Assembly: GCA_003313425.1 (NCBI GenBank)
Contig: NHZP01000010.1
Location: forward strand, 496,001 to 560,000
DNA: 64,000 nt
Source: Pseudopyrenochaeta lycopersici
Taxonomy: Eukaryota; Ascomycota; Dothideomycetes; Pleosporales; Pseudopyrenochaetaceae
Direction: 5' to 3'
This document shows, piece by piece, positions 12,138 to 23,201 of the stretch (its first letter is position 1; each line of letters begins with the position of its first letter). Below the pieces are notes generated by a model. That model did not search any database and was not told where the DNA came from. It was given only the letters and a program-made list of their open reading frames with translations. Made by a program: the position numbers and the translations under genes.

Positions 12138-12290
12138 GTAACATTACGTAGGAGAAGTGATATACTGATGAAGTTTGTAACATCACGTATGAGATGGTAA
12201 CATCACGCATGAGAAAATGAATAGACTGATGAAAGTTGTAACATCACGTAGGAGAAAGTGAATATACTGATACATGTAACATCACGACAG
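12138..12290. repeat. minisatellite with GTAACATYACG core
   Basis: Five imperfect copies of the core GTAACAT(T/C)ACG, usually followed by (T/C)A(G/T)GAGA, begin at 12138, 12177, 12197, 12238 and 12275. Three of the spacings are 37-41 bp and one is 20 bp, as if half a unit was lost. Most copies also carry the word ATA(T/G)ACTGAT. The array lies 335-490 bp downstream of the bZIP stop codon. The TTACGTA and TCACGTA words resemble bZIP half sites, but nothing proves binding. Confidence 0.75.
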
Positions 12291-12624
12291 TCGAAAGAGC
12301 AAGTGTTGATCTGATATATTCAGTCGTCTACATACAGCATCCCAACTCTTGGGCAATGTGCTGCATCAATATACACAAGAGAAAAATCGCTAGAATGGCA
12401 AAAACGCCGACCCATGCCCCGCTGTAACCACAACGGCCAGCTCGAGGGCCTCCAACAAAAAGGAAATGAGCAGACGCACAAACGTCCCAGCTGAGAGCCA
12501 CAACGGCCAGCCAAGGTATATGTAACAAAGGAAATCGTAGAGTCATACAGAACAATCTAACAAAAAAGGCCACTCATATGCTAGTTATATGAGGGCAGAG
12601 AAGTGCACACCAGGAGGGGGCACG

Positions 12625-14457
12625 TTATAAGTCGAACATGGATGTGATGGCGGCTAACCTTTGGAGAACAGGCTCCATGGCTGCGATCCTCCTCTCGAGA
12701 CGCTCTGCCAGTTGTGCCTCTTGTGCGTCATCTGAGATGCTCAATGAGATGTGAGCGAGAGCCTTCTCAGGGTTGGTGAAGAGCTGCTCGTGGTTCTCGA
12801 GTGGGGCGGCGGAAGTGGAGCGGGCAGGGGATGAGTTGTAGAGGTCAAACTCGGAGTTCTCCTCTTCCTCATCGACAACAGTGGCAGAGGTAGGCTGCTC
12901 GGATTGAACAGGGCGCTCGATGACGGGGTAGTCAGCCTTGACCTCATCGACGGACGAGTCGTCCTCGGCGTTGAAGATGGCGCTGTGGCCCTTGCCGGAC
13001 ATGGCCTCGGTGTCGAGGGGGTTGGATGGGCCCTCGGGCACCTCAAGGACGGCGAAGACGCGGGGTTGCTGGTAGCTGAAGCCGCTGTTGGAGCCCCAGT
13101 TATTACCGTTGTTGTTCAAGTTGAGCATGGAGAAGTCGATCTGGGTCTCGGGGATCATGGTCATGCCGACGTGGGTGTTCTCGGGCTGGGGCATGCCGCC
13201 GAACTGCTGGCTCTGGAAGGGAGCCGGTGCGGAGGCAGGGGCTGCAGGGGTGGAGGTGGTTGGCATGGTGGTCATCGGGGCCTTGGGCTGCAGAGCCTCA
13301 TCGCGAGACAGCTCCTCGAGGAATGGGCCAAAGGCCTGGTGGCGGAGCAGGCGCTCAATGAAGGCGCGCGAGCGAGCATTCTCCTCCATCAAGAGGCGGT
13401 TCTGGTTGCGGAGCTCATTGGCTTCGTTGACCTTGACGGCGACTTCGCCCTCGAGTTGGCCGATGTATTCTGGGTCATGTTAGCATAGTCAGGCAGGGAA
13501 GTGGCGTGTTTGTCGGTACTGACCTTTTCTCCTCGAGCGGAAGGCGCGAGCAGAGACCTTGTTGCGGAGCTGGCGACGCTCCTTTGAGCTGAGCTTCTTG
13601 CCCTCTTCTGAGGCGAGCAGCCGCTCGTCCTCGTCCATGTCGTCCTCGTCCTTCTTCGCGCGGATGATGTGGGGGAGGAGGCCCTGGGAGTTGTCGTGCA
13701 TCGACGACGAGGCGTTCTGGCTGTCGGCTCTGATCTGGGCAACGACGCGGGCAATCGTCTCCTCAGTGCGGGCGTCGCTCAGGGGGCTCGACAGCTTCCT
13801 GCTGGCCTGGCTGGTGGACTGCATGCGGCTGTGCTGTTGGGCCTGCATGGCCTGTTGTTGTTTCTGGTGCGCCAGCTGCTGCTGTTGTCGCTGCTGCTGG
13901 GCCTGGGCTTTGGCGAGAGCGGCCTGCTGCTGGTGCATGCCGGGCCAGACCCTGACGTTGGGAGCCTCGTCCTGGGTGATGGCGCTGGGGTCGACAAAGT
14001 CGTCTTGCGAGGCGTCGTTGAAGAGGAAGTTGGACTGCTGGTAGTCGATGCCCATGTTGATGGACGAGTCCATGGGCAGGCCCGAGCCCCAGCCGGCGTC
14101 CATGATGGAGTCACCGCCCATCATTGCCATTTCGTCGAGCCCGGTAGATGAGAACATGGGAAAGCCCGAGGAGTATCCGTTGCTGAGGCCGACAATGGAG
14201 CCGGTGGGCAGGCCCGTCTGCTGCTTGAAGCGCTCATACTCGTGGCTGGGTTTCGCTGGGGTTTGGAGGTCCTCGTCGATGGCAGTGCTGGTTGGGCTGG
14301 TGATGGCAGACACGGCGCTGGACTCGCGCTTGAGGGTTGCGGGCGTGGGCGAGGGCAGGGCGCCAAAGTCGAAGAACTCCTGCTCGGGGTCGATGCATTG
14401 ATTCGCGTGGGTGTTGAAGTGCGCCATTGTCATCGCAGAGTGCACTGCGGTGGCCAT
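12625..14457 (-). CDS. bZIP transcription factor, glutamine-rich
   Basis: Two exons, 14457-13524 and 13469-12625, with a 54-bp intron (donor GTCAGT, branch GCTAAC, acceptor ACCCAG), give 592 aa. The intron falls inside the bZIP, a common position in fungi. The basic region KERRQLRNKVSARAFRSRRK (about residues 291-310) matches the N-x(3)-A-x(2)-F-R type and is followed by EYIGQLEGEVAVKVNEANEL and a leucine-zipper heptad series. Before it lie an acidic, Pro/Ser-rich N-terminus and a Gln-rich tract (about residues 175-210, with AKAQAQQQRQQQQLAHQKQQ), likely an activation region. After the zipper come Pro/Ala-rich and acidic stretches. The protein resembles the Mbz1-type fungal bZIPs studied for cell-wall integrity and virulence, but that assignment is from memory of the family. 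The 3-kb upstream stretch probably holds a long promoter or leader. Confidence 0.9.
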
Positions 14458-15076
14458 AGTGGAGTGTGTGTGTCTGCGGGGAGTCGCTGGGCGTGAAGAC
14501 GGTCCTTAGGCAGACAAGTGGTGCGTTATGGGGGAGTTGTGTTGTGGCAGTTGCTGGCGGACAGGAGCGGTTAGGCTGCTAAAGAGTCGTCGTCAGCTCG
14601 CCGGTTTTGCCGGGCCTGTGGCTTAGCCAGGTCGTGCTCACCGTTGCAGTCAGTTGCAGTCGGGCACCACGCTGTCGTCGTGGCGGGAGGGTGGGAATAA
14701 GAGTGCGACAACGAGAGTGTGTTGTTTGGGGTGCGAGTGTGAGAGCAGAAGAGGAGCCGTGTTGAGAGGGACGGCGATGCTCTTCTTTTGCTGGGCTCAC
14801 TGTCGGGGAGGCGTTTCACAATGAGGCGGAGCCACCCTCTCGCTGGGCTTGCACCAAAATAGAAGACAGGCCACGCCTGGTCGGTCAAGTCCTGCGTCGA
14901 TCCATCCGACCACCAGAGTCCGGCCGTTGCCCTCTTTGCGGCCTCTCCGCAGCCCTGGGACGGCCTTCTGCCATTTTGGTGCGCTGCAGTTATGCGTGCA
15001 ATACCGGCACTCTCACCCCTCCCTTCTCCCTTTTCGCGCCTCAGAGCCCCCTAGGAACAAGTTTCGCGGGCTCTAG

Positions 15077-15135
15077 CAACACCCAGCACAACTAACACAC
15101 CCAGCACACCCAGCACACCCAGCATACCCAGCACC
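15077..15135. repeat. tandem repeat, unit ACACCCAGC
   Basis: Copies of the 9-bp unit ACACCCAGC (with variants ATACCCAGC and one interrupted by AACTA) run head to tail over about 60 bp, about 620 bp upstream of the bZIP start codon. Confidence 0.8.
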
Positions 15136-15528
15136 CAAGACGCTGGCAAAGACCTTTTCCTCGGCCGGCGACGCTCTTGGTGCACGGCGGCCACCAAGCC
15201 GCCGACGCCGATGCTCTGCGGGCGAACCATTGCTGCCCGCCATGCACAACCACTGAGGCTGTGCTGATGAATTTTCACCCTTTCAGGAACAAGTTGCGAC
15301 CCGAGCTTCGATTCGTCCGCTCCATCGCGCCGTCACCTTGCGCGAAGCCTTTCCACAAACCGTTTGCTGTCAGCCACAAGTCCATGAGCTTAGCCAGCCA
15401 GTTACTCGTTCTGGCAGCTGCACCCTGACCGGCGCAAGTGTACACGAGTATGAGCCTCCAACTGCTGTCGACTACATCTTCAGCTTCTCACTCACCTTGC
15501 ATGCATGAATTCCATTTCCTTCCTGTGC

Positions 15529-15550
15529 AGCAGCAGCAGCTGCTGCTGCT
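15529..15550. repeat. 22-bp perfect palindrome of CAG/CTG triplets
   Basis: AGC repeats switch to TGC repeats around a central AGCT, giving two perfectly complementary 11-bp arms. It can fold as a short hairpin on either strand. Confidence 0.8.
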
Positions 15551-17479
15551 CTCCTCAGCCCATGATCCGCAGCACATCCGAGCCATCGGACCACCCCGTC
15601 ATGTCCGATAGTTGCACCGCAGTTACTCCTTGCCAACTTGCCGGAGTTCATCCGCTGCTACATTTTCAATCTTCTGGCTCTGGCCGCGCGATCGGCACTG
15701 GCCCAGGGCTTGTCTGGTACCGGTATCATAGCACCGCACTGCGCCGTCAGCAAACATGACGTCCTGTTAGTCTGACTTATCATGCACGCTCCAGCAACAC
15801 CCCTCACTCCGTCCAACTGTTGCACCTCACAGAGCCTGTGTAACGTGACAAGTCCCTCAGAGCCACCCAGTACCACCAACGCCATTGGCTTCTGCTCTCT
15901 TGAAACACCATCTCCGGAATCAAGTCTGTCACTGCAGGGTTGCCGATGCGGAACTTACCATCCAACAGATGCTCAGGACAACCTTGTGAGCAATCAAATT
16001 TCCATGATGATTTTCAGGAGAGCCCCACCCCATTTTTGCATGCAATGTCCACCCGTCCACCCGTCCACCTGTCTAGCTAGCCAAGGTCGGCCGACCAAGC
16101 CTGGGGTCCTCAGCCCATGCGGAACATGCACCGCGCCACATCGGTTTTCACCTCATTTAGCTCCAGAGATCTTGCGAGAGAATTTGGAACCCAATTCGGC
16201 CCTTTCAAAATTCAAATGCAAGAACAAGGAAGTGAAGCCTCGGAACTTGGGAACCAAGATCGTGTACGGTATTACCTCTGCCTTACTGCTCCGCCCGTGG
16301 CCGCTTAGTCGAGCCGTCATCGTAGGGCTGCAATCTCACCGTCGGTTCCCCAGTGTTGGCAAGGTTTGGCAGGCAGATATCTGCTTGGCCTCTCTGACCT
16401 TGGACCGCCGAGATACATAGTGCTTTTTGCAGACCAAAAACTTCCAAGCTCTTAAGAACCACAGTTCTTGGTCCCACTGCTGCGCCTTGACACCGACGAC
16501 ATCAACAGACATTGCCTTCAACTAACCTCACTCGCACATGACTTCGACGCAATCTAGGAAGCCCTGCCTGCTATCTGCCAGTGCTAGATCGATCGAGTAT
16601 GTTCGCTATCTGGCCCTCCCATCCCCCCTTTGATGTTTGACAATACCCGCACGGTTTCCCAGCATGAACTTCATCTTACCCAGATCGTATCTTTTCTCCG
16701 ATCTCCAGAACGCAATCCATCCCAGCAGGGTCCACACAGAATAGGGGAGAAATGGTAGTCTCGACTTTCCCGTCCCCACATGGGCGTCGCAGAAGAACCA
16801 TGAGAGGCGGGCACTTTGATCCTGGAAACTCCTTGGCCACGCGAGCACTCATTGCTTGTCACTGTACCCGTCGCAAGGCATTAATCACACTGACCTTTGC
16901 AGCATACACGCACCCCGCACACGCACATAAACAAATACACAATTTTGTACACAAACATCACAGCCTTTGCATACCCATTGCAAAAGGGGGCCGTTGATCA
17001 CCTGCATGCGCGCGCCACGTTCGCTGACGAGTACGCCTGAACACGCGCTCCTCGGACATGGCTGTCGGACTTGACCAGGAATGCCGGCCTGCATACCCCT
17101 CTGCTCAGACGGATGAGAGTGTTTCACGTTCTTCCAGATGCCGCGCTACGCACAAACGCTGCGACGCTTCGAGACTTCCGAGACACTTGTCTGAACCTCG
17201 TAGTGGTTTTGACCGCGAGGAGCACTTTCCTTTCCTTTACCGCACCGCGGGAGTGTCAAGTCTGTGTTTAAGCTTTTCTTCTCCCGCCTCAAGCCTTGAT
17301 GCGAGTGTTTTGGCAGGATCGCTGGAAGCGTGTGGATCATTTCTTTACGATCTATGTACAACGTGAACAAAAACAATAATTATGAAATGTGGGAATCAAC
17401 TATAATTGACACTCAATGTGCGACTGTATTGTACAGTATGATAGTAATAACGCAATTACACTTATTCTTACAATCTTCC

Positions 17480-20374
17480 TCACCGTCTTTGTATGCGCTT
17501 ATTCTCCAGCTCCGGCTCATCTGTCAGAAAGCCGTGGACATCTTCCTCTACCTCGCCCTGCACGCTTCCAGGCTCGCGCTCATACTGGATCTCCCGAGAC
17601 TCAGACCCACTTTGCGACCCGACATGTTTCTGCACCTCTGAGGTTTGCAGAGTCGTCTCCTGCTTACCAGCAGCGTCGTCACCGCTGGCTCGCACACTTC
17701 CATCTTGCGACAGAGCTTGACCCATCTTCTCCCCCTCTAGGCTAATGCCGAAACCCTTGACCATGCGGAAGAATGCATTCTCGCCCTTTGCACCACCTGT
17801 GATGCCGCCCTGAGCTACGCCCTCAACCCGCTCGACATCCCTAACTACAGCAGTCGCTCGCTCTATATCGCCGTCTTTCACGAGCGCTCGGACAACGACG
17901 TTCAAAGCGGTCCAGCCCGGTACCTTGCCGTGCTTGCCCATGCGCGTCAGCACGCTCATCATCTTGCCGACTTCGCCGTGCTCGGCGTAGCCTTCGATGA
18001 GGCGGTCGAACATGATGCGATCGTTGGCCATGCGGTGGCTTGTGAAGATTTGCAGGACGAGCGAGTCGACGGCCGCAATGGCAGGCGGCTGTTGCTGGAA
18101 GTAGAAGGTAATGAGCGAGGTGTAAAAGTGTGCGCTGGGGACGAGGTTGCGGGATGTCATGTGGTCGAGGATAGCACGGACAGCTGAGTAGTTGGAGTAT
18201 TGTTTGAGGAGGCGGTCGATGGCGGTGGAGTAGACATAGTCATTGAGCTTCATGCCACCGGACTCCAGATCGTTGAACAGAGACAGGATGCGCTCTGTTT
18301 GCGCAGACTCGGAGAGATTGTCGAATACCTGGTTGTCAAAGGCAGCGTTGATGAGCATCATGTGCGTGGCAATGTCGCCTTGAACCCCATCCTTCTCCAT
18401 CTGCCGTAGCACTTTGAATGCTGTTGCATAGTCGCCCGCGCGGAGGTACAGCTGGATGAGAGAGTTGTACGTGTGCGAGTTGGCTTCGATCTGGAAGTTG
18501 CTGGCCCATCTGAGGATCTTCTGGATGAACTCGACACGCTTTTCGTGCCGCATGGAGTCCGGGCGGATTTGAACAAGCGCAGAGACAGCACCATTGATGA
18601 CCTCGATTGAGGGCTTTGTGCATTTGTTGATAGCTTTGGCGGACTTGGGAAGATTCTTTGCCCCCGGTCGACTCTTGCCATGCGTTTGCGGATCTTCGAT
18701 GACAGTCTCCGCTGATAACCACCTCTTGCCCATGTCATCGAGCGCTGCTAGAGCCAAATTCACCTGGCGCATCGAAAACAAGCCATTGACTCGACTCGTC
18801 CAGGCGTAATTGTCTGGCTCAACTCCCGTGCTGAGCATGCGCGTCCACATGGCATTGAAGCCGTTGAGGTCCTTTGCTTTTGCACAGCCGTCTAGTAGCG
18901 CCACCCATGACCGCATATCCGGCTTGACGCCATGTGCGATCATGTGATTCCATATCTCGACAGAGCGCTGGGAAGTCAGAAGCACCATGTATCCGGAAAG
19001 GAAGGCGTTGTAGATCCGGGGTGGTATTGCAACGTTCTGGCCTTCCACTGTATAAGCCTTCTCGACCTGTTTCCATAGGCTGTCCAGTATTGATGTTGAA
19101 GTTCGAGACTCGACCGCGCGTGCGATTCTCTTAAGGTAGAATGCCTCCAGATTGGCTGTAGCGTCGCCTGTGTCCTCTGCACCCAAAGTCTCCCCTTTTG
19201 CACCAATCATAACCATGGCTTTCTGGGGAGCAGCTTCGACCTCCTTTCTGATTTGGGTTTGAACGTCTGCTGGCAGCTCACTGAAAACTTTCGAATGCCC
19301 CATGTGCTTGAAGACAGAGTTTACATACGAGCCTGCCAGAAGCTGCTCGAAGAATTTAAGGAGCGGTGCGGCCTGCTCTTGTAGGGTCTCTACCGAGTTC
19401 AGAGCGTCCGAAATACTGTATAGATAGACTGCACAAAAGCCCAATGCTGGGTTCCCAACATACTTGGGATGGTACTCCTGTAAGCGCATGCTGAAGTCCT
19501 TGCTCTCATACACCTCAGGAAGAGATTTTGTGTCTGGCAGCTGCCACTCAGTGCTGATGGTCTCGAGTGGGTCCCTTTTGGGGCCCTTGCACTGGAAGAA
19601 TAACCGCCAGACAGAGAGCAACTCAAAGAGCAATGACGGCAGGTCCCGCTGGGGTTTTTTGGTCGAGCCATTGACTGCCTGAATAACTTGAAATGTTAGA
19701 TACGCTATAGTTTGTCTTGCCCAGTATTCGGGACGGGCAATGCCCAACTGCTCATATCTGAACAGAGCGACAGTTGGGGTAATGGCCAGGTTCGTATTGC
19801 CTTTACAGAAAGCCGCGTTGACCGAGCTCAGAAGCCGTAGAAAGAGCTTGCCATTGTTCACCAATGCGAGATCACTTAGTGACAATTCTTTGAGGGCCTT
19901 GCAGTCCTTTGAGGTGTAGTTCTCCTCGAATACCTTCCATGCTTGGTCTCCCCTGCCATTGCTCAATTCATCTTCAATGATTTGAGCGTAGCTTTTCCCC
20001 ACTCCCGAATCTTTTTCGAACCCGCGTTTTTCACTTTCGACTCGCTCCGCTGCGCTCAATGTAGTTGGAGAAGGATTTGCCCTGGCGTCTGTGTCATCGC
20101 GCACATGTCTTGAGTACCGACCAACGCCTCGGGCTATTGGAGGATCTCCCACAGTTGTATATTGTATCTTAGGACCCGTTTGATTATCTTCTGGAGTGGC
20201 CTCTTGCTGGTTCTGTGATTGCGCCTCAGCTTCTGCGGGCTTGGAGTCGTCTTGCGGTTTCTGGTTGCGTAGTGACAAAAACGTGGCTCGCGACTGCCAT
20301 TGTGGATGCCGTACGGGTGCAACGCGTCGTAGGAGTTGTGATCTGCATTTTCGGCAGACGTAAGAGCCCAGCAT
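17480..20374 (-). CDS. mitochondrial pentatricopeptide-repeat protein
   Basis: Single exon, 964 aa. The N-terminus (MLGSYVCRKCRSQLLRRVAP) is basic, rich in Arg, Ser and Leu and free of acidic residues for about 28 positions, as in mitochondrial targeting peptides. The middle and C-terminal halves carry repeated PPR helices: MWTRMLSTGVEPDNYAWTSR, HTYNSLIQLYLRAGDYATAF with VLRQMEKDGVQGDIATHMML, then IDRLLKQYSNYSAVRAILDH and MTSRNLVPSAHFYTSLITFY. Such proteins bind organellar RNA. The arrangement recalls the Pet309/Cya-5 class needed for COX1 mRNA expression, but I cannot confirm that orthology. The last ~90 residues are acidic and disordered. It shares a 443-bp divergent promoter with the phosphatase gene to its right. 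Confidence 0.85.
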   Translation of the reverse strand: MLGSYVCRKCRSQLLRRVAPVRHPQWQSRATFLSLRNQKPQDDSKPAEAEAQSQNQQEATPEDNQTGPKIQYTTVGDPPIARGVGRYSRHVRDDTDARANPSPTTLSAAERVESEKRGFEKDSGVGKSYAQIIEDELSNGRGDQAWKVFEENYTSKDCKALKELSLSDLALVNNGKLFLRLLSSVNAAFCKGNTNLAITPTVALFRYEQLGIARPEYWARQTIAYLTFQVIQAVNGSTKKPQRDLPSLLFELLSVWRLFFQCKGPKRDPLETISTEWQLPDTKSLPEVYESKDFSMRLQEYHPKYVGNPALGFCAVYLYSISDALNSVETLQEQAAPLLKFFEQLLAGSYVNSVFKHMGHSKVFSELPADVQTQIRKEVEAAPQKAMVMIGAKGETLGAEDTGDATANLEAFYLKRIARAVESRTSTSILDSLWKQVEKAYTVEGQNVAIPPRIYNAFLSGYMVLLTSQRSVEIWNHMIAHGVKPDMRSWVALLDGCAKAKDLNGFNAMWTRMLSTGVEPDNYAWTSRVNGLFSMRQVNLALAALDDMGKRWLSAETVIEDPQTHGKSRPGAKNLPKSAKAINKCTKPSIEVINGAVSALVQIRPDSMRHEKRVEFIQKILRWASNFQIEANSHTYNSLIQLYLRAGDYATAFKVLRQMEKDGVQGDIATHMMLINAAFDNQVFDNLSESAQTERILSLFNDLESGGMKLNDYVYSTAIDRLLKQYSNYSAVRAILDHMTSRNLVPSAHFYTSLITFYFQQQPPAIAAVDSLVLQIFTSHRMANDRIMFDRLIEGYAEHGEVGKMMSVLTRMGKHGKVPGWTALNVVVRALVKDGDIERATAVVRDVERVEGVAQGGITGGAKGENAFFRMVKGFGISLEGEKMGQALSQDGSVRASGDDAAGKQETTLQTSEVQKHVGSQSGSESREIQYEREPGSVQGEVEEDVHGFLTDEPELENKRIQRR

Positions 20375-20817
20375 GGCTCTGTGTGGTCTCGTGAAGTGTG
20401 AATTATGGTTCTGAAGATATAGTCAGTCCACCAGCATTGTAACCTTCGAGCGAATACTCAGTACCAGCAGCCCAATACAACGTTCAACAGTACGGCATTA
20501 CTGCTACAGTAATTAAAGATACGTATTGCACAAGCCTTGCGCCTTCACAATGGCTGTATGGCTATTCAATAGAATTAAGTTGATGCTCCAATTCGAGCTC
20601 CCAGCTTCGCGAATCTGCGCACCAATCGCGGAATAACGCCGGCCAATTAGGGCTACTGGCCAATGACGTAACACGTGACGGGATTCCTCCGTTCGACTGG
20701 GAGAGCTTCCGACTGACTCAAAATGAGAAACCAAAATCTATATTGTGGGCATCTCGGACGCTCTAGCATTGATCTACTTTACTTTCCATCCCAACTTTTG
20801 TGCCTTCCTAATACGTC
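20375..20817. promoter_or_regulatory. divergent promoter with CCAAT, CRE-like and CACGTG sites
   Basis: The 443 bp between the PPR and phosphatase start codons contain GGCCAATTAG (20641-20650), a second CCAAT (20660-20664) and, just after it, TGACGTAA (20664-20671) abutting the palindrome CACGTG (20672-20677). CACGTG is the site of Pho4/Cbf1-type basic helix-loop-helix factors. It lies 141 bp before the phosphatase ATG, so phosphate or methionine control is possible; this is inference. Confidence 0.5.
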
Positions 20818-22652
20818 ATGACTACTCTGATACCGCGGCAGTTTTATTCGCAGGAGGAACTCGATAAGCTTTATCCTAAAGAGCTTGAGCTGCAGCTTGT
20901 ACAAGTTGTAAGTCGAAGTCTGGACATGTAACACTGTGTAACCCACGACTAATTGGAGCGTGCAAGCTTCTACGCCATGGTTCGTTAAGTTGAGCAGCGA
21001 AAGTCAATGTACCATCATTAACCGGCAACTACAGGTGAACGATCACCTGTTTCACCGCGATTTCAGAATGTAAGATGAATCATACGTCACAGGTTCTAAC
21101 CACGCTGACTTTACTTTCAGGCTGGACTTCGACCATGTAAGAGCATATCAGAGAAAGAGACGCACAGAACCTGACAAACGTGAAGATTGGCCCTACTGTA
21201 ATGCTGCTCGGCAACTGACGAGCGTAATCCTGAACACCAAGGACTTCTCGAATTGGGACCAACTCAAGTATCGACGTCGAATAGAGACATTCGGGGCGGA
21301 TGACGGGCCAGGTAGCTTTATTCTCCCAAGTCTCGGCTCATTTGATATTAACGCCTCCAGTCATCGCATCCGGTCCCCAAGGAGAATTCGATGGCATATG
21401 TCAACCCGGTGAGTTGACAGACAAAGGACGCGAAACCACTCTCGCCCTCGGCCAACGCCTTCGCCATCTATACATCGACCAATTGGGCTTCATGCCCAAA
21501 CTTATCGCAGACAGTGACATGATTTACCTCCGTGCGACACCCATCCCGCGGGCCTTGGAATCAGTTCAACAAGCCTTCTGGGGCTTCTACCCGCCTTCTG
21601 CGAGGACTTCCGATTTTCCACCTCCAACCATCATTACAAGAACGCCGGCTGATGAGACACTCTTCCCGAATGATGCGAGTTGTAGACGCTTTGCGCAGCT
21701 GAGCCGGGCATTTGCGCAACGAGCAGCTGAAAGGTGGAACGGCACGGACGATATGGAGTATTTAAGCAAGTTATTCTCGAAGTGGATGCCAGGAGAGGCG
21801 AAAGTAGCGGTTGATTCGCGTCCAAGATTATCGGGCATTATGGATACGATCAATGCAACAGACGCGCACGGCCCAGCGACGAAGCTACCAAAGGAGTTCT
21901 ACGACCCGAAGGCCCGTGGTATCATCGATAGAATTGCGGTTGAAGAGTGGTTTCAGGGCTACACAGAATCCTCTGAGTACCGCATGCTCGGCATCGGTGG
22001 CCTCATGGGCGATGTCACATCTCGTATGACGGGTAGTGTGGAGCGCAACGGCAACGACGGGCTTGTCGAGATCGGGGGAGATGATGGAAAGCTTGGAAAG
22101 GGCCGTGGCGGGGAAACCAATATCAAATTCGCACTTTCTGGTTGCCACGATACCACTTTGGCCGGCGTTCTGACTTCGCTCGGTGCATTCGAGAATGAAA
22201 AATGGCCGCCGTTCACCAGCCACATCGCCTTTGAACTATTCAGGAAAGGAAATACATCAAGTATTCCTCGTACTGCCCCCTCTCCACAACAGACCTCGAC
22301 TCCGAAAGCCCAGAGTTGGTGGTCGTCCCTCTTCGGCAGCACGAAGACGTTCAAGGAAGACAGTACAGCGCGCCAAGGCATCGCTCGCAAGCCTATCACC
22401 GACCTCACGGACTCACAGCGTGATGAAATTAAGGATTATTACGTCCGCATCCGCTACAACGACAAGATCATGCAAGTGCCTGGCTGTAAACCTGAAGGCA
22501 AGCATCTAGATGGCGACACCACGCTGTGCACCCTGGAAGCATTCAAGTCTATCGTGGACAAGTACACGCCGAAGAATTGGAAGACAGCTTGTACAAGTAG
22601 ATTGGATGCACCTGCATTCCCAGAGAAGCCTGAACCTGCTGGATACGAATAA
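20818..22652 (+). CDS. histidine acid phosphatase family protein (ACP6-like)
   Basis: Six exons worked out by phase: 20818-20907, 20967-20979, 21035-21069, 21121-21136, 21186-21311, 21361-22652; 523 aa. Exons 2, 3 and 4 are only 13, 35 and 16 nt. All introns are 49-59 bp with GT..AG ends. Splicing assembles QVLLRHGERSPVSPRFQN, the RHGxRxP phosphate pocket (phosphohistidine His34), followed by YWPYCNAARQLTSVI. Exon 6 has ICQPGELTDKGRETTLALGQ and the C-terminal proton donor SGCHDTTLAGVLTSL (His-Asp near residue 355). This matches the histidine phosphatase clade 2 branch near lysophosphatidic/mitochondrial acid phosphatases. No strong signal peptide is seen. The neighbour to the right is an alkaline phosphatase, tail to tail. 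Confidence 0.9.
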
Positions 22653-23201
22653 TCTGATCTATCATGACCTCCGCACGATCATCTAGAAGATAATTGGGTA
22701 GTCCACAGCATATCAACATTGCACATCGATTTATATGTAGACCTTGATAGAATCTCCAAGATTGCATGTTTGAAATCTTACTAAGTTCAATATGGACCTT
22801 GCATTTGCCAGATTTCCTCTGATTCATTTATCTTAATGCATTCTTTCAAGTTTCGCTACTTTATCTTACTTCTCCGTGTAACGAAGTGCACATTTAATGA
22901 AAATAGATCACTGCTATAAATTACCTTGATCCTCACCATTTTCAACACGGCTGCATGGTTGCCTGATTCATTTCTGGTGATGAACGTGTAGCATCCAGAA
23001 GAGAGTCCTGCCTCCCGCAAACGACACCTAGAAGCAAAGCGATATAGCAAGCTGGAACAGATGACAACACCTCTTTACAGACATATTTGAATTCGTCGAC
23101 ATTAATTACTATTGCATATTGATACGTTCTCAATTACCTTCATATACACTTTGGAGAGCTCGTGTTCAATCTGGGGTTTTCTTCTATTTCGCGCACCACG
23201 C
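22653..23201. other. AT-rich spacer between two convergent phosphatase genes
   Basis: About 550 bp without a credible gene. It should contain both 3' UTRs. Confidence 0.5.

Larger units (their letters stand above)
14458..17479. other. 3-kb gene-empty stretch upstream of the bZIP gene
   Basis: No gene is supported between the bZIP start and the stop of the PPR gene. The longest frame (15782-16420, 212 codons) is rich in Cys, Ser, Pro and Arg, has no recognisable domain and contains no convincing splice signals. The stretch holds a pyrimidine-rich segment near 15000-15030, a short tandem repeat, a triplet palindrome (separate entries) and repeated GTCCACC words near 16050-16070. A long promoter and 5' leader of the bZIP gene is the simplest reading. 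Confidence 0.5.

Noticed and set aside
12904..14151. Long Gly/Val- and Ser/Cys-rich frames opposite the bZIP gene
   Set aside because: Antisense shadows created by GC-rich codons and the Gln-rich tract.
15782..16420. 212-codon open frame on the plus strand
   Set aside because: Cys/Ser/Pro/Arg-rich composition, no domain, GC-rich surroundings with frames open on both strands; looks like chance.
21300..21360. ATG-like start for the phosphatase within this segment
   Set aside because: This segment is intron 5 and the end of exon 5; the true gene starts at 20818 and the RHG motif lies upstream.
22653..23201. Possible small gene in the AT-rich spacer
   Set aside because: Frames are short, overlap on both strands and lack splice signals; 3' UTRs explain the space.
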